From an uncultured Coriobacteriales bacterium (lineage in GTDB: Bacteria; Actinomycetota; Coriobacteriia; Coriobacteriales; Atopobiaceae), in the NCBI GenBank assembly GCA_947305035.1, contig CAMZCV010000081.1, positions 1-5,677 on the forward strand: a stretch of DNA of 5,677 nucleotides, in the 5' to 3' direction. Below the pieces are notes generated by a model. That model was not told the DNA's origin and made no database searches. It was given only the letters and a program-made list of their open reading frames with translations. A program made the position numbers and the translations under genes. Within the stretch, counting starts at the first letter, position 1, and every line of letters starts with the position of its first letter. Shown piece after piece: positions 1 through 5,677 of the stretch.

Positions 1-546
1 ATCTCCTATTCAAACAATATCAACCCCGGTGAAGCGACGATTACCATTTCCGGTAAGGGAAGCTTTACGGGAAGCAGAACGATTTCATTTAAGATTTCGG
101 CGGATGTCTCCGAGGCAACCGTCTCTGGCCTATCCAACCAAACGTACACCGGCTCTGCAATCAAGCCTCCTGTCACCGTTAGAATCGGAGATGTAACGCT
201 TGTAGAGGGCACGGATTACAGCATCTCGTACAGTAATAATGTGGACCTGGGAACAGCCACCGTCACTATAACGGGCAAAGGCCACTATACGGGAACGAAG
301 AAAGCTAAGTTCAGGATTGTTGGAGACATCTCCAAGGCAACTGTCTCGAGAATTGCCAACCAAGCATATACCGGAACCGCGATCGAGCCGCCTGTCACAG
401 TAACAATCGGTGGTACCACCCTCATCCAAGACACTGATTTCAGCGTTTCGTATAGCAGCAACATCAACGTGGGAACGGCCAACGTCACCATCACGGGAAA
501 GGGCGACTATTCCGGAAGCAGCACAACTGCATCGTTCCGAATCGTC
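1..546 (+). repeat. Tandem Ig-like surface modules, first group (one partial, two complete)
   Basis: A partial module (1-99) is followed by complete modules at 100-321 (74 residues) and 322-546 (75 residues), directly abutting. Both complete modules open with (A/G)D(V/I)S(E/K)ATVS and close with F(R)IV. The shared core is TYTG(S/T)AI.PPVTV, then GTDY or DTDF, SYS.N and VTITGKG. The pattern of short hydrophobic strands with Gly/Thr-rich turns suggests a beta-sandwich. The open frame at base 1 implies that the array extends upstream. Confidence 0.8.
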
Positions 547-1593
547 CCGGCAAAAATCCCGATTCCGTCCGGGGTAATCGGGCTGACGTACACATCGCTC
601 TACCAAACAGGCGTAGAGACAGGAGATGGATACAGGCTCTCGGGAACATATCGATCCTACGCTGCAGGAAAGCACGAGGCGATTGCTATACTCACCGATC
701 CTTCCAACACCACATGGTCAGATGGCACAACAACGAGAAAAGTCATCCCTTGGACAATCTCCGCGGCTCCCCTCTCCGAGGCAACCGTCACCGTCGCCAC
801 CACGCGCGCTTATACCGGATCCGCCCTCAAGCCCGTGCCAACGGTAACACTGGGTGGACGGAAGCTCGTCGCAGGCACCGACTACACCGTGAGCTACAAG
901 AGCAACGTGAATCCGGGAACCGCCACCGTCACCATCACGGGAAAGGGCAACTACACGGGGACGAAGACCGCGACGTTCAAGGTCACGCAGCCGTTCGCGG
1001 ACGTGAATTCCAAGACGCCGCACTATGCGGACATCCTCTGGCTCTACGCCAATGGCATTTCCACGGGATGGAAAGAGGCCGACGGCACGCGCACGTTCAT
1101 GCCCTATAGCGACGTTGCCCGCTGCGACATGGCGGCTTTCCTCTACAGGCTCGCAGGCAGCCCCACCTATACGCCCACGGCACAGGACAAGGCGTATTTC
1201 TCCGACGTCGACTCCTCAACGCCGCACGCCAAGGAAGTATGGTGGCTTGCGCACGAGGGTATCTCGACGGGTTGGGTCGAGGAGGACGGCACCCATACGT
1301 TCAGGCCCTACGACAGCATCGCCCGATGCGACATGGCGGCATTCCTCTACCGCCTTGCGGGCAGCCCCTCGTATAAGCCCACAGCAGCGCAGAAGCGCTC
1401 GTTCTCCGATGTCGACTCCTCCACGCCACACGCCAAGGAGGTGTGGTGGCTTGCGTCGACCGGCGTCTCGGAGGGTTGGAAAGAGGAAGACGGCACCCGC
1501 ACCTTCCGCCCGTACGACGAAATCGCGCGCTGCGATATGGCCGCCTTCCTGCACAGGATGGACGATAAGGGCCTCGTGCCTCAGACCAAATAG
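1..1593 (+). CDS. Secreted repeat surface protein with Ig-like/MBG-like modules and C-terminal SLH-like modules (5' end outside window)
   Basis: The reading frame is open from base 1 to a TAG at 1591-1593, giving 530 visible residues; start and signal peptide lie upstream of the window. In order: the end of one Ig-like module (residues 1-33), two complete modules (34-107, 108-182), an MBG-like spacer (183-254), a further Ig-like module (255-328), then three SLH-like modules (about 331-530). The Ig-like modules share Y(T)G(S/T)A, GTDY..SY.SN, G(T)A.VTITGKG.Y.G and F.I/V. There is no LPXTG motif or C-terminal membrane segment, so if the protein is retained at the cell surface the SLH-like modules are the likely anchor. 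Modules of this kind are known from surface proteins of gut Firmicutes and Coriobacteriia, often in adhesins, but no catalytic or ligand-binding domain is visible, so the function is unknown. GC content rises sharply near base 760. The gene ends convergently with ychF. Confidence 0.9.
   Translation: MSYSNNINPGEATITISGKGSFTGSRTISFKISADVSEATVSGLSNQTYTGSAIKPPVTVRIGDVTLVEGTDYSISYSNNVDLGTATVTITGKGHYTGTKKAKFRIVGDISKATVSRIANQAYTGTAIEPPVTVTIGGTTLIQDTDFSVSYSSNINVGTANVTITGKGDYSGSSTTASFRIVPAKIPIPSGVIGLTYTSLYQTGVETGDGYRLSGTYRSYAAGKHEAIAILTDPSNTTWSDGTTTRKVIPWTISAAPLSEATVTVATTRAYTGSALKPVPTVTLGGRKLVAGTDYTVSYKSNVNPGTATVTITGKGNYTGTKTATFKVTQPFADVNSKTPHYADILWLYANGISTGWKEADGTRTFMPYSDVARCDMAAFLYRLAGSPTYTPTAQDKAYFSDVDSSTPHAKEVWWLAHEGISTGWVEEDGTHTFRPYDSIARCDMAAFLYRLAGSPSYKPTAAQKRSFSDVDSSTPHAKEVWWLASTGVSEGWKEEDGTRTFRPYDEIARCDMAAFLHRMDDKGLVPQTK
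547..762 (+). repeat. MBG-like spacer module
   Basis: This 72-residue segment interrupts the Ig-like array. It shows the pattern GLTYTS..QTGVE.G.GY.LSGTY, then AGKHEAIAIL and W.DGTTT.K..PWTI. That matches the widespread surface-protein module whose consensus is LTY.G..QTGV..G.GY.LSGT..A..AG.Y.A...L....W.DGTT..K...W.I. The usual 'ATDAG.Y' reads here as 'SYAAGKH', so this copy is somewhat diverged. Its length is close to that of the flanking modules, so the overall spacing stays nearly regular. Confidence 0.65.
763..984 (+). repeat. Ig-like surface module, last copy, high GC
   Basis: A 74-residue module homologous to those at 100-321 and 322-546: SEATV, AYTGSALKP, VTLGG, GTDYTVSY.SNVNPGTATVTITGKGNYTGT, F.V. 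At DNA level it shares a perfect 21-base stretch (928-948) with the preceding Ig-like module (484-504), exactly 444 bases apart. Unlike the earlier copies it uses mostly G/C-ending codons, matching the SLH-like modules that follow directly. Confidence 0.8.
991..1590 (+). repeat. Three SLH-like modules with a 204-base period
   Basis: The modules begin at FADV (994), FSDV (1198) and FSDV (1402), exactly 204 bases or 68 residues apart. Each reads F(A/S)DV(N/D)S.TPH..(D/E)(I/V).WL...G(I/V)S.GW.E.DGT.TF.PY..(I/V)ARCDMAAFL.R. This follows the S-layer homology pattern (F.DV at the start, G..., then TRAE.A..L), with ARCDMAAFL in place of the TRAE segment. SLH domains classically bind secondary cell-wall polymers; whether this variant does so is inference. 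Each module carries a single cysteine (residues 375, 443, 511), the only cysteines in the visible protein. The gene ends ten codons after the last module. Confidence 0.8.
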
Positions 1594-1597
1594 CGCC

Positions 1598-1649
1598 GTA
1601 TCCCCAAAAAGGGATACTCCCCCATTGGGGGATACTCCCTAGATGGGGG
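1598..1649. terminator. Stacked hairpins and 18-base direct repeats in the convergent gap; possible terminator
   Basis: The 66 bases between the two convergent stop codons hold GTATCCC (1598-1604) facing GGGATAC (1611-1617) around a C-A5 loop. A second hairpin is TCCCCC (1618-1623) facing GGGGGA (1627-1632) around ATT. The 11-base word GGGATACTCCC occurs at 1611-1621 and 1629-1639, part of an 18-base repeat ending in GG. On the - strand the second hairpin is followed seven bases later by TTTTT (1610-1606), which would suit termination of ychF. On the + strand no T-run follows. The location and hairpins are seen; the terminator role is inferred. Confidence 0.4.
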
Positions 1650-1659
1650 TTGCGGACAC

Positions 1660-2724
1660 TTACACGTTGAACATGAAGTGCATGACGTCGCCGTCCTGCA
1701 CCACGTAGTCCTTGCCCTCCATGCGCATGCGGCCGGCGTTCTTGCAGCCCTGCTCGCCGCCCAGCGAGACGTAATCCTCGTAGCTGCAGACCTGCGCCTT
1801 GATGAAGCCGCGCTCGAAATCGGAGTGGATCACGCCAGCCGCCTGCGGCGCCTTTGCGCCGACGGGGATGGTCCAGGCCTTGACCTCCATCTCGCCCGCC
1901 GTGAAGTAGCTCTGGAGACCCAGCAGCCGGTACGCGGCCTGCGCGAGCACCTCGAGACCGCTCTTCTCGAGACCCAGGTCGGCGAGGAACTCCGAAGCCT
2001 CCTCGGGCTCGAGGTCGATCAGCTCGCTCTCAACCTTGGCGCTGATAGGCACGACCTCGGCGCCATCGATGGCGGGCAGCTCCTCCCCCAGCGCGTCCTC
2101 GTCCACGTTGGCCACGTAGAGGATGGGCTTCATCGTGAGCAGGAACAGGTCGTGCGCAGCAGCCTTCTCCTCGGGCGTCATGTCGAGCGCTGCCGCGCGA
2201 TTTCCCTCGTTGAGCCACGCCTCGAGCCGTTTTGCGATCTCGAGCTTGGGAGCGTTGGCCTTGTCGCGCTTGACTTCCTTCTCCAGCTTGGGGATAGCCT
2301 TCTCGAGCGTGCCGAGGTCGGCGAGCACGAGCTCGGTCTGGATGGTTTCCATGTCGCTCGCGGGGTCGGTCGAGCTCTCGTGGCGGATGACGTCGGGATC
2401 GGAGAAGAACCGCACGACCTCGCAGATGGCATCGGTCTGGCGGATGTTGGCCAGGAACTGGTTGCCAAGGCCCTCGCCCTCGCTCGCACCCTTGACGAGG
2501 CCGGCGATGTCGACGAACTCCACGGTGGCGGGCACGATGCGCCCGGGGTGGACGATATCGGCAAGCTCCTGCAGGCGCACATCGGGAACATCCACGATAC
2601 CCACATTGGGGTCGATGGTGGCGAAGGGATAGTTGGCAGCCAGGCCGCCCTTCTTGGTGAGCGCCGTGAAGAGCGTGGACTTGCCCACGTTGGGAAGCCC
2701 GACGATGCCGATCGAAAGTGCCAT
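1660..2724 (-). CDS. ychF: Redox-regulated/ribosome-associated ATPase YchF (OLA1/Obg family)
   Basis: A complete 354-residue P-loop protein of normal family length (E. coli YchF is 363), ending TAA. The G domain shows GLPNVGKST (residues 9-17, Walker A), the G2 region NYPFATI (31-37), DIAG (72-75) followed by LVKGASEGEGLGNQFL, and NVDE (206-209). NVDE stands where GTPases have NKxD, which is the family hallmark and explains the preference for ATP over GTP. SAK (228-230) is G5-like. A helical insertion lies at about 125-195, and the C-terminal ~85 residues are the TGS domain ending MFNV. Known relatives bind ribosomes or 50S subunits and influence stress and translation; the exact role is unsettled. 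The ATG start gives the family N-terminus (MALSIGIVGLPN) and has AGGAGA six bases upstream. It lies 10 bases downstream of the polyferredoxin gene, so the two are probably co-transcribed. Confidence 0.97.
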   Translation of the reverse strand: MALSIGIVGLPNVGKSTLFTALTKKGGLAANYPFATIDPNVGIVDVPDVRLQELADIVHPGRIVPATVEFVDIAGLVKGASEGEGLGNQFLANIRQTDAICEVVRFFSDPDVIRHESSTDPASDMETIQTELVLADLGTLEKAIPKLEKEVKRDKANAPKLEIAKRLEAWLNEGNRAAALDMTPEEKAAAHDLFLLTMKPILYVANVDEDALGEELPAIDGAEVVPISAKVESELIDLEPEEASEFLADLGLEKSGLEVLAQAAYRLLGLQSYFTAGEMEVKAWTIPVGAKAPQAAGVIHSDFERGFIKAQVCSYEDYVSLGGEQGCKNAGRMRMEGKDYVVQDGDVMHFMFNV

Positions 2725-2730
2725 GCGTTA

Positions 2731-2736
2731 TCTCCT
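2731..2736 (-). promoter_or_regulatory. Ribosome binding site of ychF overlapping the upstream stop codon
   Basis: On the - strand the sequence reads TAGGAGATAACGC before the ATG. AGGAGA (2736-2731) shares bases with the TAG stop of the polyferredoxin gene (2737-2735) and is spaced six bases from the ychF start. This arrangement is typical of translationally coupled genes and supports both the ychF start and operon membership. Confidence 0.75.
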
Positions 2737-4018
2737 AGTTATCCTTATCGAGCGACTCAAGCACGTCGCCCACCTTATCGAGCTTCTTCTTTCCCTTGGC
2801 GAGGAGCCTCTGGGCCTCCGCCTTCGCCTCGGCCTTCTTCTTTGCCACCTCTTCGGCATACGGGTCGGGCACCACGAGGTCGTTCGTATCGAACGGCTCC
2901 ATGGACAGAGCTCCCTCGGGGCAGACGTCGGCGCAGAAGCCGCAGTTCATGCAGTACGGGATCTCCACACGCACATTTCCGTGCTTGTCGAGGTCGAGGG
3001 CGTGGGTGACGCAGGCGCGCACGCAGTCGCCGCACATCGTGCAGAGCGACGAGTCGCACACAGGAGCCTGGATGCCGGTGATGCATTCGGCGAGGCTCGG
3101 CGAGCGCTGCAGGGCCTCGAGCATGATCTTGCGGCGAGCGGTGAGCTGCCGCTGCTTGTTGGTGGTCGTACGAGCGCCGACGGCATTCTCGAGCGTGGCG
3201 GTGAGCTCGTTCACGCGCTTGGCGTGGTCTTGGATCTTGTTGGCGATGGCCTTCGCCCCGGCAAGCGCGGGATTGACGCCCGTCATCAGGCGCTCGCCCG
3301 CCTGCAGCGCGCCGCTCACGAACTGGCTGCGCTTGTAGGCGCGGGTGTACTCGTGGTTGAGCTCGTCGTTGTCGACCTCGAGGCCCACGGTTGCGTCGGC
3401 CCACTCCTCGCCGGCAGCGATCTCTTCGGCGAGCATCTCCTCGCCCGTGACGGTGCGGCACTTATCGCAGATGCCCGTGGGCAGGTAGACGCTGATGTTG
3501 GTGTAGTCGGCAAGCAGGGCGAACCACACGTCGCGCGGGATGAGGCCCACGCATGCGAGCACCACCTCGTTGCCGTAGGGCAGACGGCCGATTGCGCGCG
3601 TGCACGTGATGTAGCAGTGCTTGTACGCCGAGGCCTTGCGCGCCACCATGTCGTAGAGGTTCTTGGGCATGCGGCTGCGCGCGAAGAGGGCATCGGTGGG
3701 GCAAGCCGCCGCGCAAAGCCCGCATTTGCGGCACGAGTCGTCGATCTTGACGGACTTATCGCTGATGGTGATGGAGTTCGTGGGGCAGATATCGAGGCAG
3801 CGCGTGCAGAGCGTGGTGTCTTTCATGACAACGTCCACGCAGCGCGTGGAGTTGGCAGTGGGGACTTCCTTGTAGTCGGACGGAGTGAACCGCTTCTTCT
3901 TCTCGGGATCCTCCATCAGGCTGTCGGCGATATCACCGAAGGGGTTGGAGAGGGCGCGCCAATCGTTCTGGATATCGATCAGCTCATCGAGAAAATCGCG
4001 TTCTTCCTTTTTGGCCAT
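2735..4018 (-). CDS. Cytoplasmic polyferredoxin: two 4Fe-4S ferredoxin halves around a five-cysteine segment
   Basis: A 427-residue protein with 23 cysteines and no signal peptide or membrane segment. The N-terminal ferredoxin half has C71-x2-C74-x3-C78-P, with C60 as a possible extra ligand, then the standard C96-x2-C99-x2-C102-x3-C106-P. A middle segment follows with C135, C139, C156 and C184-x2-C187 (VLACVGLIP, then ISVYLPTGICDKC). Residues 190-310 are mostly helical and cysteine-free. The C-terminal half has C326-x2-C329-x2-C332-x3-C336 and C356-x2-C359-x2-C362-x3-C366-P. A Lys/Ala/Glu-rich helix (388-425) ends the protein. It probably moves electrons through up to four 4Fe-4S clusters; partner and substrate are unknown, and no catalytic subunit is encoded nearby. 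The ATG start is preceded by GAGGGGG. The next gene, ychF, begins 10 bases after the stop. Fe-S binding is near certain, specific function is not. Confidence 0.85.
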   Translation of the reverse strand: MAKKEERDFLDELIDIQNDWRALSNPFGDIADSLMEDPEKKKRFTPSDYKEVPTANSTRCVDVVMKDTTLCTRCLDICPTNSITISDKSVKIDDSCRKCGLCAAACPTDALFARSRMPKNLYDMVARKASAYKHCYITCTRAIGRLPYGNEVVLACVGLIPRDVWFALLADYTNISVYLPTGICDKCRTVTGEEMLAEEIAAGEEWADATVGLEVDNDELNHEYTRAYKRSQFVSGALQAGERLMTGVNPALAGAKAIANKIQDHAKRVNELTATLENAVGARTTTNKQRQLTARRKIMLEALQRSPSLAECITGIQAPVCDSSLCTMCGDCVRACVTHALDLDKHGNVRVEIPYCMNCGFCADVCPEGALSMEPFDTNDLVVPDPYAEEVAKKKAEAKAEAQRLLAKGKKKLDKVGDVLESLDKDN

Positions 4019-4022
4019 CGGG

Positions 4023-4029
4023 CCCCCTC
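4023..4029 (-). promoter_or_regulatory. Ribosome binding site of the polyferredoxin gene
   Basis: On the - strand GAGGGGG (4029-4023) lies four bases before the ATG, with GAGG itself seven bases away. This is a usable Shine-Dalgarno site and supports the start at 4018, which yields a hydrophilic N-terminus (MAKKEERDF) ahead of the first cysteine motif. Confidence 0.6.
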
Positions 4030-4056
4030 GTGTTTGGCAGAGTGGAAACTCAAATA

Positions 4057-4065
4057 ATCATAGCA
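4057..4065 (-). promoter_or_regulatory. Extended -10 promoter for the polyferredoxin-ychF operon
   Basis: On the - strand, TATGAT (4062-4057) is preceded by TGC (4065-4063), giving the extended -10 form TGnTATGAT. It sits in the only AT-rich stretch of the gap, with its start about 40 bases before the ATG at 4018, which would give a leader of roughly 30 bases. No good TTGACA-like -35 box is seen at 16-18 bases, which is common with extended -10 promoters. The motif is seen; promoter activity is inferred. Confidence 0.5.
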
Positions 4066-4100
4066 AGTCATAGAAAAAGAGTGCTCGCGCAAAGGGGTCA

Positions 4101-4179
4101 GCCGATTCTAAAGCGAACAATCCGCAGAAGGGCGGACACTTCTGTGCCCGCCCTTCGAGGACGTTCGATGTGAATCGGC
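4101..4179 (-). terminator. Large nested hairpin between groEL and the polyferredoxin gene; possible groEL terminator or structured RNA
   Basis: Four nested inverted-repeat layers are visible. The outer arms are GCCGATTC (4101-4108) and GAATCGGC (4172-4179). Inside these lie CGAAC (4114-4118) with GTTCG (4163-4167), then TCC (4121-4123) with GGA (4159-4161). The core is the perfect nine-base stem GAAGGGCGG (4127-4135) with CCGCCCTTC (4148-4156), continued by CAC/GTG around TTCT. It begins 16 bases after the groEL stop codon on the - strand. The strong core stem suits a terminator, but no clean T-run follows it: only TTGTTCGCTTT within the structure, and TTTTT at 4078-4074 further down. Transcription may end here or partly read through into the next operon. 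Confidence 0.5.
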
Positions 4180-4195
4180 CGAGACTCTTTCGCGA

Positions 4196-5677
4196 TTAGT
4201 ACATGCCGCCACCCTGGCCGCCGGCTGCGGCAGCGCGGGAGATGGCCTCCTCGATGGAGGTGTCCTTGTGCTCGTCGGTGACCGTGGCCTCGGTGATGAG
4301 GATGAGGCTCGCGACGGAAGCGGCGTTCTGGAGCGTGGTGCGGGTGACCTTGACGGGGTCGAGGACGCCCATCTCGATCATGTCGCCCCACTCGCCGTTG
4401 GCGGAGTTGAGGCCCTGGCCTGCGGGCAGCGCGCTGATCTTCTCGACCACGACGGAGCCCTCGTAACCAGCGTTGGAGGCGATGGTCTTCACGGGAGCGG
4501 CAAGGGCCTTGCGGATGATCTCGACGCCGATCTTCTCGTCGGCATCGACGCACTCGACGTTGTCGAGGACGTGGGCTGCAGCGAGGAACGCCACGCCGCC
4601 GCCGGCGACGATGCCCTCCTCCACGGCCGCACGGGTGGCCTGAAGGGCGTCCTCGATGCGGTGCTTGATCTCCTTGAGCTCGACCTCGGTGGCTGCGCCA
4701 ACCTTGATGACGGCGACGCCGCCGGCGAGCTTGGCCATGCGCTCCTGGAGCTTCTCGCGGTCGAAGTCGGAGGTGCTGTTCTCGATCTCGGCCTTGATCT
4801 GGGCGATGCGGTCCTCGATGGCGGCCTTGTCGCCGGTGCCGCCCACGATGGTGGTGTTGTCCTTGGTGATCTTGACGGACTTGCAGCGGCCGAGCATCTC
4901 AGCGGTGATGTCGGTGAGCTGGAAGCCGAGCTCCTTCATGGCAACCTGGCCGCCGGTGACGATGGCGATGTCCTCGAGCATGCGCTTGCGGCGGTCGCCG
5001 TAGCCGGGGGCCTTGACGGCGCACACCTGCAGCGTGCCGCGGAGCTTGTTGAGGATGAGGGTGGCCAGCGCCTCGCCGTCGACGTCCTCGGCGATGATGA
5101 GCAGCGGTGCGCCCTGCTTGGAGACGGCCTCGAGGATGGGCAGGATGTCCTGGATGTTGGAGATCTTCTGGTCGGTCATGAGGATGTAGGGGTTCTGCAT
5201 CTCGGCCGACATGGTCTCGTTCTCGGTGGCGAAGTACGGGGAGATGTAGCCCTTGTCGAACTGCATGCCCTCGACGGTGTCGATGTCGAGGCCGAAGGTC
5301 TGGGACTCCTCGACGGTGATGACGCCGTCCTTGCCCACGACCTCCATGGCGTCGGAGATCTTGTTGCCGATCTCGGGGTCGCCGGCGGAGATGGTGCCCA
5401 CGGAAGCGATCTGCTTCTTGGTGGCGATCTCCTTGGCCTGGGCCTTCATGTCGTCGACGACGGCCACGACGGCCTTCTCGATGCCGCGACGGATGGCGAT
5501 GGGGTTGGCGCCGGCTGCAACGTTGCGGAGGCCCTCGTTGACGATGACCTGGGCGAGCAGCGTGGCGGTGGTGGTGCCGTCACCGACGGTGTCGTTGGTC
5601 TTGGTGGCGACTTCCTTGACGAGCTGGGCGCCCATGTTCTCGATGGGGTCCTTGAGCTCGATCTCCTTGGCGACGGA
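4196..5677 (-). CDS. groEL: 60 kDa chaperonin GroEL (N-terminus outside window)
   Basis: The frame is open from 5677 to a TAA at 4198-4196, giving 493 residues. By alignment from memory with E. coli GroEL, about 54 N-terminal residues are missing, so the full length would be near the usual 547. Visible hallmarks are SVAKEIEL and [12 protein letters not shown] at the start, GDGTTT (residues 32-37; the Asp corresponds to E. coli D87), [10 protein letters not shown] in the apical domain, [16 protein letters not shown] containing the D398 equivalent (343), AGGG (358-361) and the C-terminal tail GGQGGGMY. Domains run equatorial (to ~79), intermediate, apical (~137-322), intermediate, equatorial. 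GroEL forms a double seven-membered ring that folds proteins with ATP and GroES in the cytoplasm. The Mg/ATP-binding D52 region and any groES or heat-shock operator would lie beyond the window edge. The tail has one GGM-type unit, not a His-rich end, so it resembles the canonical housekeeping paralog. Confidence 0.98.
   Translation of the reverse strand, partial: SVAKEIELKDPIENMGAQLVKEVATKTNDTVGDGTTTATLLAQVIVNEGLRNVAAGANPIAIRRGIEKAVVAVVDDMKAQAKEIATKKQIASVGTISAGDPEIGNKISDAMEVVGKDGVITVEESQTFGLDIDTVEGMQFDKGYISPYFATENETMSAEMQNPYILMTDQKISNIQDILPILEAVSKQGAPLLIIAEDVDGEALATLILNKLRGTLQVCAVKAPGYGDRRKRMLEDIAIVTGGQVAMKELGFQLTDITAEMLGRCKSVKITKDNTTIVGGTGDKAAIEDRIAQIKAEIENSTSDFDREKLQERMAKLAGGVAVIKVGAATEVELKEIKHRIEDALQATRAAVEEGIVAGGGVAFLAAAHVLDNVECVDADEKIGVEIIRKALAAPVKTIASNAGYEGSVVVEKISALPAGQGLNSANGEWGDMIEMGVLDPVKVTRTTLQNAASVASLILITEATVTDEHKDTSIEEAISRAAAAGGQGGGMY

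Noticed and set aside
1..984. CRISPR-like regular repeats in the surface-protein region
   Set aside because: The roughly 222-base periodicity is in frame and diverges at codon level while keeping the protein sequence, so these are coding modules, not short identical repeats with spacers.
714..1642. Alternative + strand frames overlapping the end of the surface-protein gene
   Set aside because: They are Arg/Pro/Ser-rich shadows of the high-GC repeat region. The main frame continues through with regular modules to its stop.
1678..3009. Long + strand open frame (443 codons) antisense to ychF and the polyferredoxin gene
   Set aside because: It lies opposite two clearly recognised genes. The translation is low-complexity, rich in His/Arg/Leu/Gly/Val, with no domain, as expected from the antisense of G/C-ending codons.
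2633..4057. Long + strand open frame (474 codons) antisense to the polyferredoxin gene
   Set aside because: It mirrors the coding frame of the cysteine-rich gene, whose four ferredoxin motifs are unmistakable. The antisense product shows no motif and has biased composition.
4101..4179. tRNA-like layout (79 bases closed by an 8-base outer stem)
   Set aside because: On the - strand there is no recognisable D-arm or T-arm (no 5-base stem around a TTCRA loop before the 3' arm) and no plausible anticodon loop. The inner core is one long nested hairpin, not a cloverleaf.
4098..4553. - strand 151-codon frame across the groEL 3' end and the gap
   Set aside because: It is out of frame with groEL over most of its length and highly Arg/His-rich; the overlapping GroEL sequence is intact.

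Overview
The window looks like ordinary chromosome from a high-GC Gram-positive bacterium, most likely a member of the Coriobacteriia (Actinomycetota: Collinsella/Olsenella/Slackia/Eggerthella relatives). This rests on three things: a GC content of roughly 60% or more over most of the window, the surface-protein modules (SLH-like repeats of the type 'GISTGW..DGT.TF.PY..AR.DMAAFLYRLAG'), and the style of the GroEL and YchF proteins. The assignment is recognition by eye, not a database result.

Left part (1-1593, + strand): the 3' part of a large secreted surface-protein gene. Its start lies before the window. The visible 530 residues are tandem 74-75-residue beta-rich Ig-like modules, one MBG-like spacer module and three C-terminal SLH-like modules at an exact 68-residue period. 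Its first ~760 bases are clearly poorer in GC than the rest of the gene and its neighbours.

Middle (1594-4018): a 66-base convergent gap with stacked GGGATACTCCC repeats and hairpins, then on the - strand ychF (universal P-loop ATPase, 1660-2724). Just upstream of ychF, and apparently in the same operon (10-base gap, ribosome binding site overlapping the stop codon), is a 427-residue cytoplasmic polyferredoxin with 23 cysteines (2735-4018). A plausible extended -10 promoter precedes this pair.

Right part (4019-5677): a 177-base gap holding a large nested hairpin (4101-4179) and the promoter, then the 3' part of groEL on the - strand (4196-5677, about 54 N-terminal residues missing beyond the window).

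Functionally, groEL and ychF are housekeeping (protein folding; ribosome-associated nucleotide hydrolysis), and the polyferredoxin is an uncharacterised electron-transfer or Fe-S scaffold protein. No mobile element, CRISPR array, tRNA, rRNA or defence system is visible. The least-explained items are the polyferredoxin with its central five-cysteine segment, the nested hairpin after groEL, and the mosaic, Cys-bearing surface protein.
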